Shown here piece by piece: positions 8,379 through 16,608 of a DNA stretch of 48,796 nt. A model generated the notes under the pieces. It did no database searches. It saw only the letters and a program-made list of their open reading frames with translations, and had not been told where the DNA came from. The first letter of the stretch is position 1. The number at the start of each line of letters is the position of its first letter. The translations under genes and the position numbers were made by a program. The stretch is from Roseateles sp. Its GTDB lineage: Bacteria; Pseudomonadota; Gammaproteobacteria; Burkholderiales; Burkholderiaceae_C. Where the stretch lies: assembly GCA_015657635.1 (NCBI GenBank), contig JACDQM010000125.1, forward strand, positions 1-48,796, written 5' to 3'.

Positions 8379-9275
8379 ATGCCTGACCTTCCCTCGGCCC
8401 TGAATCTCGGCGAGCTCCTGCTGCAACTCCAGCACGACAGCCCCCTGCTCGTAGCGGTTTTTGACGCTGGGGATGTGTTGCGGCATGCCAATGCCGCCTA
8501 TCGGCAGGTCTATGCGCTTGAGCCTGCGGCCTGCCCGACTTGGACCGAGCAGATGCAAAACGGGTATCAGGCCGGTCTGGGGCAGCTGATCCACACCGAC
8601 GATTTCGAGGCCTGGCTGGCGCTCGCGCTGGCGCGCCGGCGCAGCCAGCCCTACCGAGCCTTTGAACTGGAATTGGTCGATGGCCGCCGGATCTGGATGA
8701 CGGAGACCTTGCATGCCAGCGGCTGGCTGCTGTGCGTGGGCAGTGATCTGAGCGGCCTGCGTGTGCCAGCCGGTTCACTCGCTGGACGTGCCGCCGAGGA
8801 CGGGCAGCGCTTGGCCGAGCTCGCCGATTCGCGCAGCACCCTGCAGGCACTGCAACGCCTGCTGCCCCTGGACGAGGCCTGGCCCTTGTCGGTGGCGATG
8901 CTGGCCCTGGACGCCGATCCGGCTGGCGAGGCGGAGGGGGCGGCTGAGGATCGACAACGGGAGTTCGGCCGCCATTTGCAGGCCTGCATTCGCCGCGAAG
9001 ATGCCTGTGGCCGGCTGAATGAGCAGCACCACTACCTGCTGATCCTGCCGAACGCGGGGCCCGGGCAGGCACGCGCCATCGTGGAGCGGCTGCTCACGCG
9101 CATGCGCTACGCGCTGACCCAGCAGGCTGGGCCTGCGCCGGGCGGCCGTTGCTCAGCCGGACTGGTCCAGGCCAACTGGGGCGAAAGTGCCGAGACGGTT
9201 CTGCAACGGGTTGCGTATGCGCTGGAACAGGCGCGGGCGGCCGGCGGGGACCGCTTGGTGGCCGACGAGGCCTGA
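8379..9275 (+). CDS. PAS-like plus degenerate GGDEF protein
   Basis: A 298-residue cytoplasmic protein. Residues 1-125 look like a PAS sensor (LLVAVFDAGDVLRHANAAYRQ, then a FELELVDGRRIW strand and LHASGWLLCVGSDLS). Residues 150-298 have the GGDEF-domain pattern. The signature region reads DACGRLNEQHHYLLILP, so GGDEF is replaced by NEQHH and cyclase activity is unlikely. The ATG at 8379 gives the PAS start; the frame is open further upstream but reads as noise. It is divergent from the Tat-protein gene of the HPr-rel-A cassette, 241 bases away, and convergent with the gene at 9290-9754. Confidence 0.72.
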   Translation: MPDLPSALNLGELLLQLQHDSPLLVAVFDAGDVLRHANAAYRQVYALEPAACPTWTEQMQNGYQAGLGQLIHTDDFEAWLALALARRRSQPYRAFELELVDGRRIWMTETLHASGWLLCVGSDLSGLRVPAGSLAGRAAEDGQRLAELADSRSTLQALQRLLPLDEAWPLSVAMLALDADPAGEAEGAAEDRQREFGRHLQACIRREDACGRLNEQHHYLLILPNAGPGQARAIVERLLTRMRYALTQQAGPAPGGRCSAGLVQANWGESAETVLQRVAYALEQARAAGGDRLVADEA

Positions 9276-9298
9276 GGCCAGGCCTTGGTTCAGGCCTC
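9267..9298. terminator. Bidirectional hairpin between convergent genes
   Basis: GAGGCCTGA (9267-9275) and TCAGGCCTC (9290-9298) are a perfect 9-bp inverted repeat with a 14-base loop. Each arm contains the stop codon of one of the two convergent genes. There is no T tract on either side, so it is a plausible but weak intrinsic terminator or an mRNA 3'-end protector. Confidence 0.45.
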
Positions 9299-9754
9299 AG
9301 CCAGCTGATTGCGCACCCAATCCAGCGCCTGCGCTTCAGTCTCGAAGGCGGCAAAGCGGCGCTGGTGCTGGGCGTAGATGCGGGTGAAGATCGGCAGCAT
9401 CAGGTCGCGCCCTTCGACTTCCTTGCCGACGATAAAGGCCACGGCCACGGGCGCCGTCTTGGCGGCGCTCATGCGCGCCAGAAAGTCGCCGAAGGCTGCC
9501 ATCACCTCGGGCGAGGCCAGAATGCTGCTGCGCATTTCGAGAATGTCGGCAAAGCGCCCCTGCGGCGGGCTCTCAGCGAATAGCTCGCTCATCGCGACGC
9601 CAAGTCCCTGAAGGATTTCGAGATTGAACGGCCCTTCAGCCACCAGACGCACGACCGAGCCCTCGCTCCAGATCTCGATGCGCCCGTGCGGCCTGAAGAC
9701 GCCGCGTGCGTAGTCTTCGCTGCGGCGCCGTTTCGGGTCTTGGCTGCTGTTCAC
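9290..9754 (-). CDS. SpoIIAA-like / STAS-fold hypothetical protein
   Basis: A 154-residue soluble protein. After a charged N-terminus (about 1-24) the sequence IEIWSEGSVVRLVAEGPFNLEIL has the pattern of SpoIIAA-like (DUF6793/PF11964-type) proteins. Alternating strands and helices follow (VAVAFIVGKEVEG, AFETEAQALDWVRNQL), as in a STAS fold. No catalytic residues can be named. It faces the PAS/GGDEF-like gene across a shared hairpin. The family call is tentative. Confidence 0.55.
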   Translation of the reverse strand: MNSSQDPKRRRSEDYARGVFRPHGRIEIWSEGSVVRLVAEGPFNLEILQGLGVAMSELFAESPPQGRFADILEMRSSILASPEVMAAFGDFLARMSAAKTAPVAVAFIVGKEVEGRDLMLPIFTRIYAQHQRRFAAFETEAQALDWVRNQLAEA

Positions 9755-9872
9755 ATCTGCATACTAAGCCTGCGCCTGCCAAGCGGGCAACGGTTCTGAG
9801 TTTGCGTGCGCGGGCGGCATGTGATGCGTGCCACGGCTGCGCCGATGCAAGCGACGGGGCGAGGGGCGCGGC

Positions 9873-11534
9873 TCAGGGCTGACGCAACACGGGCAGCGGC
9901 AAGGGCTGGCCTTGCGACTGCGCCGGCGCCGGCACTTTCAGCACCCGGGCCAGGGTCGGCGCAATGTCGGCCACTTCGACGCGCGCGGCCACTTCGCCCT
10001 GGCCGACCCAGCGCGGCCCCCAGGCGAGGATGGGCACATGGGTGTCATAGGCATGCGGCGTGCCGTGCGAGCTGCCACCGGCGCGCGAGCTGTAGAGCCA
10101 GCCGGGCTTGACGACGATCTGCAGCGGCGCGGCGATGTCCGGGTGCCAGGACTTGCGCATCGCCGCCAGGTAAGGCGTGGTGCTGTCGCTGCTGCGCAGT
10201 TGATCGAGCGTGAAGACGCTGGCTACGCCGTCGACCTGCCGCATCAATTGTTTGGCGGCTTGATGGACATCCGTTGCCTTGAGCCCACGCGCAGCGATCA
10301 GCTCGTCGTTGAACAGCAGGCCGGCCGCCGAATAGCCCCGCGCCAGCTTGTCGACGCCAAAACGCTTGCCCAGTTCAGCGTTCAGCCAGGCCAGGGCCTG
10401 TGACGGGTTGATGCGGTCGGCATCGCGGCCTTGGCTCTTGGCCCATTCCGGCGTGTCGGCAAAGCCATGGTCAGCGGTCAGCAGCGCCACATAGTTGCCG
10501 GCGCCGACCTGGCGGTCGAGATACTGGAAGAAGCTCTGCAGATGGCGGTCCAGGTGCAGCAGGTGGTCGTGCGAGAGGCGCGACTCGGGCCCGAAGGCAT
10601 GGTTCACGTAGTCATGGGCCGACAGGCTGACAGACAGGATGTCGGGCTTGTCGTCGGCCCCCAACTGCTCGCCCTCGATGGCGGCGCGTGCAAAGGCCAG
10701 CGTCAGTTCGTCGCTGAAGGGCGAGGCGATCAGGTTTTCGTAGAAGCGCGGTCCGGGCGCATCGCTCTTCAGTCCGATCACTGCCGGCAGCGTGTTGCCG
10801 TTGCCGCCGGTGGACTGCCAGGGCTGGCCGTCCGGCACGGAGCGGGCATACGCTGCCTCGGGCAGCAGCGGCGCCCAGGTCTTCTGGAAGAAGGCATCGG
10901 CCGGCTTGGCGCCATTGAACTTCGTCACCCACTGCGGGTGCTGCTGCATGTAGTAGGTGGACGAGGCGAAGCCGCCGCTCTCGCTCATATACATATAGGC
11001 CGTGCCCTTGTGGCCGGCCGGCAGGATGGCGCCGCGGTCCTTGCCCGAAATGCCGATCACCTTGGAGGCCGGATCGCGCGTGCGCAGCACATCGCCCAGC
11101 GTCTCGACCTTCAGATTGCGCGGGCTGGTGCCGGCCAGCGGTGCCGTCTTGTGGCCGATGTACTGGTGGGCGCTGTCGCTGGTGCAGTAGACCGCCTCGA
11201 ACGTACGTGGGTCGCGCCATTCATTGCTGATGATGCCGCTGCGCTCGGGATAGGCGCCGCTCAGCATCACTGCATGGCCGGCCGCCGTCACCGTGTGGCC
11301 GTGGCCGTAGTGCGCATTGGCAAACCAGGCGCCGCGGTCCAGAAAGCGGCGCAGGCCGTCAGCGGCCAGTTGATCGCGATAGGCCAGCACCTGGCGCTGC
11401 GGCAGCCCATCGACCACCAGCAGCACCACCAGCTTGGGCCGCTCCGGCGGGCTGGCGGTCGGCAGCTGCGGGCTGCCGGCGCAACCGGCCAGCAAGGCGA
11501 GGGCAAGGAGACTGAGGCGGGCGCGGTGATGCAT
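9873..11534 (-). CDS. PafA-like alkaline phosphatase-superfamily lipoprotein
   Basis: A 553-residue predicted lipoprotein (signal with lipobox LAGC, Cys18) of the alkaline phosphatase superfamily. The residue layout matches the phosphate-irrepressible phosphomonoesterase PafA: metal Asp42 (VVDGLP), Thr83 as nucleophile in HTVTAAGH, Asn104 in IISNEW, and Lys165/Arg167 in SGKDRGA. The Thr-to-Asn spacing (21) equals that known for PafA. Later metal ligands appear in TADHGF and GGSSHGTPHAYDTH. It would release phosphate from organic esters in the periplasm. I chose the ATG at 11534 over an upstream TTG (11588) because it gives a proper lipoprotein signal. A role in phosphate scavenging alongside the phn genes is inference. 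Confidence 0.85.
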   Translation of the reverse strand: MHHRARLSLLALALLAGCAGSPQLPTASPPERPKLVVLLVVDGLPQRQVLAYRDQLAADGLRRFLDRGAWFANAHYGHGHTVTAAGHAVMLSGAYPERSGIISNEWRDPRTFEAVYCTSDSAHQYIGHKTAPLAGTSPRNLKVETLGDVLRTRDPASKVIGISGKDRGAILPAGHKGTAYMYMSESGGFASSTYYMQQHPQWVTKFNGAKPADAFFQKTWAPLLPEAAYARSVPDGQPWQSTGGNGNTLPAVIGLKSDAPGPRFYENLIASPFSDELTLAFARAAIEGEQLGADDKPDILSVSLSAHDYVNHAFGPESRLSHDHLLHLDRHLQSFFQYLDRQVGAGNYVALLTADHGFADTPEWAKSQGRDADRINPSQALAWLNAELGKRFGVDKLARGYSAAGLLFNDELIAARGLKATDVHQAAKQLMRQVDGVASVFTLDQLRSSDSTTPYLAAMRKSWHPDIAAPLQIVVKPGWLYSSRAGGSSHGTPHAYDTHVPILAWGPRWVGQGEVAARVEVADIAPTLARVLKVPAPAQSQGQPLPLPVLRQP

Positions 11535-11594
11535 GAGGCGGCGGGAGCAGGCAAGCAAAGAAGAGTTCGGGCGCAAGCGTAACGCCAATTGGAA

Positions 11595-11623
11595 AGGCCG
11601 GAACCGCTCCGCAGCTCCGGCCT
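11595..11623 (-). terminator. Possible hairpin between glcF and the phosphatase gene
   Basis: AGGCCGGA (11595-11602) and TCCGGCCT (11616-11623) form an 8-bp stem with a 13-base loop. Read on the minus strand the stem is followed by TTTCC, a short pyrimidine run. It lies 61 bases upstream of the phosphatase start and about 170 bases after glcF, so it could separate the two transcripts. Confidence 0.35.
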
Positions 11624-11761
11624 CTCTTGCTCCATCGGCTTGCTTTTGCAGGGCTGGCGATCAGCCCTGGCACGCAAACCCTGAGGCGCAGCGTCTTCTC
11701 CTCCTATGCACAGCCCGTGATTCTGAAGAGGGCTGCGACAAACAGGCTCCCGGTTTCCCCT

Positions 11762-11784
11762 GCCTGTGTCTTTTTGGCACAGGC
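11762..11784 (-). terminator. Possible hairpin just after glcF
   Basis: GCCTGTG (11762-11768) and CACAGGC (11778-11784) form a 7-bp stem with a 9-base loop, starting 5 bases past the glcF stop. There is no T tract on the minus strand, so it may protect the 3' end more than terminate. Confidence 0.35.
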
Positions 11785-11789
11785 GGTGC

Positions 11790-13046
11790 TCAGGCGCCTG
11801 TCAGCGCGTCGTCCAGCACCTCGATCCAGTGGCGCACCGCGGTCTTGCTGCCCGACTGCAGATGCTGGATGCAGCCGATATTGGCGGAGACGATGGTGTC
11901 GGCCTGCAGCGGCGCCAGACTCTGCAGCTTGCGCTCGCGCAGCTGCTTGGACAGCTCGGGCTGCAGCACCGAGTAGGTGCCGGCAGAGCCGCAGCACAGA
12001 TGGGCGTCACAGGGTGCGAGATCGATCGTGAAGCCGAGTTCGCGCATGGCGCGTTCGACCCCACCCCTCAGCTGCTGGCCATGCTGCAGCGTGCAGGGCG
12101 GGTGGTAGGCCAGCTTCGGGCGCGGCTTCTTGCCGCCAGTCAGGCGCGGCTTCAGCGCCGGCAGCAGTTCGGGCAGCAGCTCGCTCAGGTCCTTGGTCAG
12201 CGCGGCGATGCGGGCTGCCTTCTGCGCGTATTCAGCGTCGTGGGCCAGGGCCCGGCCATAGTCCTTGACGGTGACGCCGCAGCCCGAGGCGTTCATCACG
12301 ATGGCCTCGACCTTGCCCGCCTCGGTCAGGCCTTCGACCACCGGCCACCAGGCGTCGATATTGCGGCGCATATCGGCCAGGCCGCCTTCGTGGTCGTTCA
12401 GATGGCTGCGCACCGCGCCGCAGCAGCCGGCGCCATCGGCCACCAGGGTCTGCACGCCGGCGGCGTCCAGCACGCGCGCGGTGGCGCTGTTGATGTTCGG
12501 CAGCATCGCCGGCTGCACGCAGCCCAGCAGCATCAGCACCTTGCGCTTGTGCGTGCGCGTGGGCCACTGGTGGGCGCGGGCCGGCGCCTTGGCAGGCACC
12601 TTGTCCTTCAGGCCGGCTGGCACCAGCGGGCGCAGCGCCTGGCCCAGCTTCATCGCCGGCTTGAAGGCGGCCGAGGTCAGGCCTTCCTTGAGCAGCCAGC
12701 GCACCACGCGCTCCTTCGTCGGGCGCTCGACCTTGGCCTCGACCACATTGCGGCCGATCTCCAGCAGATTGGCGTACTGCACACCCGAGGGGCAGGTGCT
12801 TTCGCAGTTGCGGCAGGTCAGGCAGCGGTCCAGATGCAGCTGGGTGCTGCGCGTCGGCGTGGCGCCTTCGAGCACCTGCTTGATCAGGTAGATGCGGCCG
12901 CGCGGGCCGTCCAGCTCATCGCCCAGCAGCTGGTAGGTGGGACAGGTGGCGGTGCAGAAGCCGCAGTGCACGCAGCGACGCAGGATCTCCTCGGCGGCCT
13001 GGCCTTCGGGCGTGCCTTGGAACTCAGGGGCGAGATGGGTCTGCAT
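11790..13046 (-). CDS. glcF: Glycolate oxidase iron-sulfur subunit GlcF
   Basis: A 418-residue iron-sulfur subunit that passes electrons from the flavin subunits of glycolate oxidase (glycolate to glyoxylate) towards quinone. Two ferredoxin-type [4Fe-4S] motifs are intact: Cys25, 28, 31, 35 (CVHCGFCTATCP) and Cys75, 78, 81, 85 (CLTCRNCESTCP). The C-terminal half has two CCG-type motifs (GAGCCGAVRSH and HLCCGSAGTYS) of the heterodisulfide-reductase-like domain. It lies 6 bases after glcE and is the last gene of glcDEF. The length is typical of the family and I see no lesions. Confidence 0.96.
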   Translation of the reverse strand: MQTHLAPEFQGTPEGQAAEEILRRCVHCGFCTATCPTYQLLGDELDGPRGRIYLIKQVLEGATPTRSTQLHLDRCLTCRNCESTCPSGVQYANLLEIGRNVVEAKVERPTKERVVRWLLKEGLTSAAFKPAMKLGQALRPLVPAGLKDKVPAKAPARAHQWPTRTHKRKVLMLLGCVQPAMLPNINSATARVLDAAGVQTLVADGAGCCGAVRSHLNDHEGGLADMRRNIDAWWPVVEGLTEAGKVEAIVMNASGCGVTVKDYGRALAHDAEYAQKAARIAALTKDLSELLPELLPALKPRLTGGKKPRPKLAYHPPCTLQHGQQLRGGVERAMRELGFTIDLAPCDAHLCCGSAGTYSVLQPELSKQLRERKLQSLAPLQADTIVSANIGCIQHLQSGSKTAVRHWIEVLDDALTGA

Positions 13047-13052
13047 GCGGAT

Positions 13053-14132
13053 TCAAAGCTCGGGGTAGAGACGGCCGGGGTTGAAGAGGCCTTGCGGGTC
13101 GAAGGATTTCTTCAGTTCGCGGTGGATGCGCAACAGCGGCGCCGACAGCGGCGCAAAGACGCCGGCGCTCTTGTCCTGGGCGCGGTACAGCGTGGCGTGT
13201 CCGCCCATGGCGGTGGCCAGCTCGCGCACCTGGGCATCGCCGGCCGGCGTGGTGAGCCAGCGCTGCGCGCCGCCCCATTCGACCAGCTGCTCGCCGGGCA
13301 GATGCAGCACCGGCGCGGTCTGCGGCGTGGCGATGCGCCACAGCCTTGCGCCGCCCGCCACGGCCCGCTCGGCACCCAGGAAGAACTCGTCGTGCTGGTC
13401 ACGCAGCCCGTCCCAGAAGGGCAGGGCCAGGTCTTGCGCAATGGTCTCGCCGCCCAGCGTGCGCCGCGCGGCATCCACCGCGGCGGCGGCGCCGCCCAGG
13501 CGCAGGATCAGCGCGCCTTCCCACCAGGCACTGGCCTGGATGGGCAGCGGCTTGCCGCCCCAGGCGTTCAGCGCCTTCAGCGCCTCGGCCTGGTCCATCT
13601 CGAAACGCAGCGTGCTGCTGGCCACCGGATAGGGCAGCACCTTGAGTGAGACCTCGGCGATCAGGCCCAGGATGCCCATGGCGCCGGCCATCAGCCGCGA
13701 CACGTCATAGCCGGCGACATTCTTCATCACCGTGCCGCCAAAGTTCAGCGCCTCGCCGCGGCCGTTGATCAGGGTCAGCCCCAGCACATGGTCGCGCACC
13801 GAGCCGGTGGCCGCCCGCGCCGGGCCTGACAGGCCGCTGGCGACCATGCCGCCTACCGTGCCCCGCCCGCCCAGGCGCGGCGGCTCGAAGGCCAGATGCT
13901 GGCCCTGGGCGGCCAGTGCGGCTTCCAGCTCGGCAATCGGCGTGCCGGCCTTCACCGTGACGACCAGCTCGCTGGGCTCATAGCTGCTGATGCCGCTGAA
14001 CTCCAGCGTGCTCAGCCATTCGCCCTTGGGCGCTTCGCCGTAGAAGGCCTTGCTGCCATGGCCGCGGATCTCCAGTGGCGTGCCGGCGGCGGCCGCGTCC
14101 TGGATGCGTTGCTGCAGGGCTTTCAGCATCAT
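13053..14132 (-). CDS. glcE: Glycolate oxidase FAD-binding subunit GlcE
   Basis: A 359-residue second flavin-binding subunit of glycolate oxidase, of the FAD-binding type-4 (VAO) fold. The PP-loop region with LGGRGTVGGMVASGLSGPAR (about 86-105) and NFGGTVMKNVAGYDVSRLM (about 131-149) are characteristic of GlcE. The end FDPQGLFNPGRLYP is the usual FAD-oxidase terminus. Its start overlaps the glcD stop by one base (TGATG), which indicates coupled translation and a 1:1 complex. GlcF follows 6 bases after its stop. Confidence 0.96.
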   Translation of the reverse strand: MMLKALQQRIQDAAAAGTPLEIRGHGSKAFYGEAPKGEWLSTLEFSGISSYEPSELVVTVKAGTPIAELEAALAAQGQHLAFEPPRLGGRGTVGGMVASGLSGPARAATGSVRDHVLGLTLINGRGEALNFGGTVMKNVAGYDVSRLMAGAMGILGLIAEVSLKVLPYPVASSTLRFEMDQAEALKALNAWGGKPLPIQASAWWEGALILRLGGAAAAVDAARRTLGGETIAQDLALPFWDGLRDQHDEFFLGAERAVAGGARLWRIATPQTAPVLHLPGEQLVEWGGAQRWLTTPAGDAQVRELATAMGGHATLYRAQDKSAGVFAPLSAPLLRIHRELKKSFDPQGLFNPGRLYPEL

Positions 14133-15631
14133 CAGAAGCGCTCCAGCTCGGGGAAGGCCAGCAGGCCCTTCTTCACGTGCATGCGGCCGTATTCGGCGCA
14201 GCGGTGCAAGGTCGGGATCACCTTGCCGGGGTTCAGCAGCGAAGCCGGATCGAAGGCGCGCTTGAGCGACAGCATCTGTTCGCGTTCTTCATCGGAGAAC
14301 TGCACGCACATCGAGTTCAGCTTCTCGATGCCCACGCCGTGCTCGCCGGTCACCGTGCCGCCCATCGCGACGCTGGTTTCCAGGATCTCGGCGCCGAACA
14401 GTTCGCAGCGGTGCAGCTGGTCGGGGTCATTGGCATCGAACAGGATCAGCGGATGCAGATTGCCGTCGCCGGCATGGAAGACATTGGCGCAGCGCAGCTG
14501 GTACTTCTTCTCCATCTCGGCAATCGCCAGCAGGATGTCCGCCAGGCGCTTGCGCGGGATGGTCGAATCCATGCACATGTAGTCGGGGCTGATGCGGCCC
14601 GAGGCGGGGAAGGCGTTCTTGCGCCCGCTCCAGAACCTCAGCCGCTGCGCCTCGTCCGCGCTGACCGCGATGCCGGTGGCGCCACTGTCGCGCAGCACCG
14701 CGCTCATGCGCTCGATTTCCTCGGCCACTTCTTCCGGCGTGCCATCGCTCTCGCACAGCAGGATGGCCTCGGCGGTCAGGTCGTAGCCGGCGTGGACGAA
14801 ATCTTCCACCGCCGCGGTCATCGGCTTGTCCATCATCTCCAGGCCGGCGGGGATGATGCCGGCGGCGATGATGTTGGCCACCGCATCGCCGGCTTTGCGC
14901 ATATCGTCGAAGCTGGCCATGATGCAGCGCGCCAGCTGCGGCTTGGGCACCAGCTTGACGGTGACCTCGGTGGTGACGGCCAGCATGCCTTCGCTGCCGA
15001 CGATCACCGACAGCAGGTCCAGCCCAGCCGCGTCCAGCGCCTCGGAGCCGAACTCCACCGCCTCGCCCTCGATCGTGAAGCCCTTGACGCGCAGCACGTT
15101 GTGCAGCGTCAGGCCGTATTTGAGGCAATGCACGCCGCCGGAGTTCTCGGCCACATTGCCGCCGATGGTGCAGGCGATCTGGCTGCTCGGGTCAGGTGCG
15201 TAATACAGGCCATGCGGCGCGGCCGCTTCCGAGATGGCCAGATTGCGCACGCCGCATTGCACGCGCGCGGTGCGCGCGCTGGGACTGAGGTCGAGGATGC
15301 GGTTGAACTTGGCCAGCGCCAGCGTCACGCCCAAGGGATTGGGCAGGGCGCCACCGGACAGACCGGTGCCCGCGCCGCGCGCCACCACCGGCACCTGCAG
15401 CGCATGGCAGACCTTCAGCACCGCGGCCACCTGGGCTTCAGTCTCCGGCAGTGCGACCACCAGCGGCCGTTCCCGGTAGGCGGACAGGCCATCGCATTCG
15501 TAGGGAATGGTGTCTTCGCTCTGCCACAGCAGCGCATGGGCAGGCAGCTCGGCCGACAGCGCGGCCACCACGCGGGCCTGCAGTTGGGAGCGGCTGGACG
15601 GGTCGTTGTCAGGGGAGGGGACGGCGTTCAA
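14132..15631 (-). CDS. glcD: Glycolate oxidase subunit GlcD (FAD-linked)
   Basis: The catalytic FAD subunit of glycolate oxidase, 499 residues with the chosen start, equal to the E. coli length. The FAD_binding_4 domain is seen as VPVVARGAGTGLSGGALP and IACTIGGNVAENSGGVHCLKYG. The C-terminal FAD-oxidase domain includes NVFHAGDGNLHPLI and GEHGVGIEKL. I chose the TTG at 15631 because a GGAG lies about 10 bases upstream and the protein then starts where relatives do. No ATG is available. It is the first gene of glcDEF; the IclR gene lies 110 bases upstream in the same direction and could be cotranscribed or provide control. Confidence 0.94.
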   Translation of the reverse strand: MNAVPSPDNDPSSRSQLQARVVAALSAELPAHALLWQSEDTIPYECDGLSAYRERPLVVALPETEAQVAAVLKVCHALQVPVVARGAGTGLSGGALPNPLGVTLALAKFNRILDLSPSARTARVQCGVRNLAISEAAAPHGLYYAPDPSSQIACTIGGNVAENSGGVHCLKYGLTLHNVLRVKGFTIEGEAVEFGSEALDAAGLDLLSVIVGSEGMLAVTTEVTVKLVPKPQLARCIMASFDDMRKAGDAVANIIAAGIIPAGLEMMDKPMTAAVEDFVHAGYDLTAEAILLCESDGTPEEVAEEIERMSAVLRDSGATGIAVSADEAQRLRFWSGRKNAFPASGRISPDYMCMDSTIPRKRLADILLAIAEMEKKYQLRCANVFHAGDGNLHPLILFDANDPDQLHRCELFGAEILETSVAMGGTVTGEHGVGIEKLNSMCVQFSDEEREQMLSLKRAFDPASLLNPGKVIPTLHRCAEYGRMHVKKGLLAFPELERF

Positions 15632-15741
15632 GCGAGGCACTCCAGGGCTGGTGGGCAACTGTAGCCTGCGCGGCCTGAAGCCGGGCTGAAAGCTTGCTGC
15701 AGCTGCCGCAAAGCGCTTGTGACCGAAAGGCGCGCAATGCG

Positions 15742-16503
15742 CTACAGACTCCGGCCCAGCGCTGCCGCCGCCTCGCGCAGCCGCGGCAGCAAGGTCAGCG
15801 CCTGGACCAAGGGCAGTCGGGCGGCCGGCGCCTGCAGCGCGACCGCGCAACGCACCGGCGCGCTCTCATCGGCGCCGGCCTCGCGCACCGGCACCGCGAC
15901 GCAGTTGAGCCCTTCGACGAACTCCTGGTCGTCCACCGCGTAGCCCTCGCGGCGGATGCGCTCCAGCTCGGCATCCAGCGTGCGGCGGTCGGGCAGTGTG
16001 CTGGCGGTGTGCTGCGTCAGCTGCAGGCCATCCAGCAGCTGGCGGCGCTGCCGGGCCGGCGCAAAGGCCAGGAACAGCTTGCCGCTGGCCGAGCAGTGCA
16101 GCGGCACGCGCGTGCCGGGTTTCAACTCCAGGCGCAGTGGAAAGGCTGTCTCCACGCGGTCCAGATAGATCACCTCGGCGCCCGACAGCGCGGTGAGATT
16201 GCAGCTCTCGCCGATATCGGCCACCAGGGCCTTGAGCACCGCATGGCGCACACCCTGCTGCGCGCTGGCGGCCAGCAGGCTCTCGGCCAGGCGCAGGCTG
16301 CGGCCGGCCAGCGCATAGCGGCGGCCATCGGGCTCGCGCTGCAGCAGGCCGCCGCTCTCAAGCTGCAGCAGCATGCGGTGCAGCGTGGGCTTGGGCCAGG
16401 GGCCTAGCGCCTGCAGCTCGGCCAGGCTTTGCGGCCGGCCCTGGGTCGCCAGCAGTTCCAGCAGCTCGATCAGGCGCAGGCCGGGGGAGGCATCGTTTGA
16501 CAT
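15742..16503 (-). CDS. IclR-family transcriptional regulator
   Basis: A 253-residue DNA-binding regulator. The N-terminal winged helix-turn-helix (about 7-65, SLAELQALGPWPKPTLHRMLLQLESGGLL) is followed by an IclR effector domain with the usual SCNLTALSGAEVIYLDRVE, HCSASGKLFLAF and VDDQEFVEGLNCVAVPV segments. I chose the ATG at 16503, which has a GAG upstream, over an ATG 14 codons earlier that overlaps a palindrome. It is divergent from the SDR/monooxygenase operon and upstream of glcD on its own strand. Its effector is probably a small carboxylic acid, but which operon it controls is not decided by sequence. Confidence 0.9.
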   Translation of the reverse strand: MSNDASPGLRLIELLELLATQGRPQSLAELQALGPWPKPTLHRMLLQLESGGLLQREPDGRRYALAGRSLRLAESLLAASAQQGVRHAVLKALVADIGESCNLTALSGAEVIYLDRVETAFPLRLELKPGTRVPLHCSASGKLFLAFAPARQRRQLLDGLQLTQHTASTLPDRRTLDAELERIRREGYAVDDQEFVEGLNCVAVPVREAGADESAPVRCAVALQAPAARLPLVQALTLLPRLREAAAALGRSL

Positions 16504-16509
16504 CTGAAA

Positions 16510-16524
16510 TCTCGAAAAACGAGA
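16510..16524. promoter_or_regulatory. Candidate IclR operator palindrome
   Basis: TCTCG-AAAAA-CGAGA is a perfect 5-5-5 inverted repeat 6 bases upstream of the IclR start. An 8-bp palindrome CGAATTCG follows at 16525-16532. IclR-type regulators commonly bind such short dyads in the divergent promoter region, so this is a candidate autoregulatory and operon-control site. Confidence 0.5.
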
Positions 16525-16608
16525 CGAATTCGTAAAAGAAAACAAGACGATTGTCGGCGCTGGCTAAGCTGCGCGCAAATATCGACGCATCCCGAGGAGA
16601 CAAGCCCG

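Noticed and set aside
11766..13649. Plus-strand open frame of about 630 codons opposite glcF and glcE
   Set aside because: Antisense to clear iron-sulfur and FAD-subunit genes; no motif of its own.
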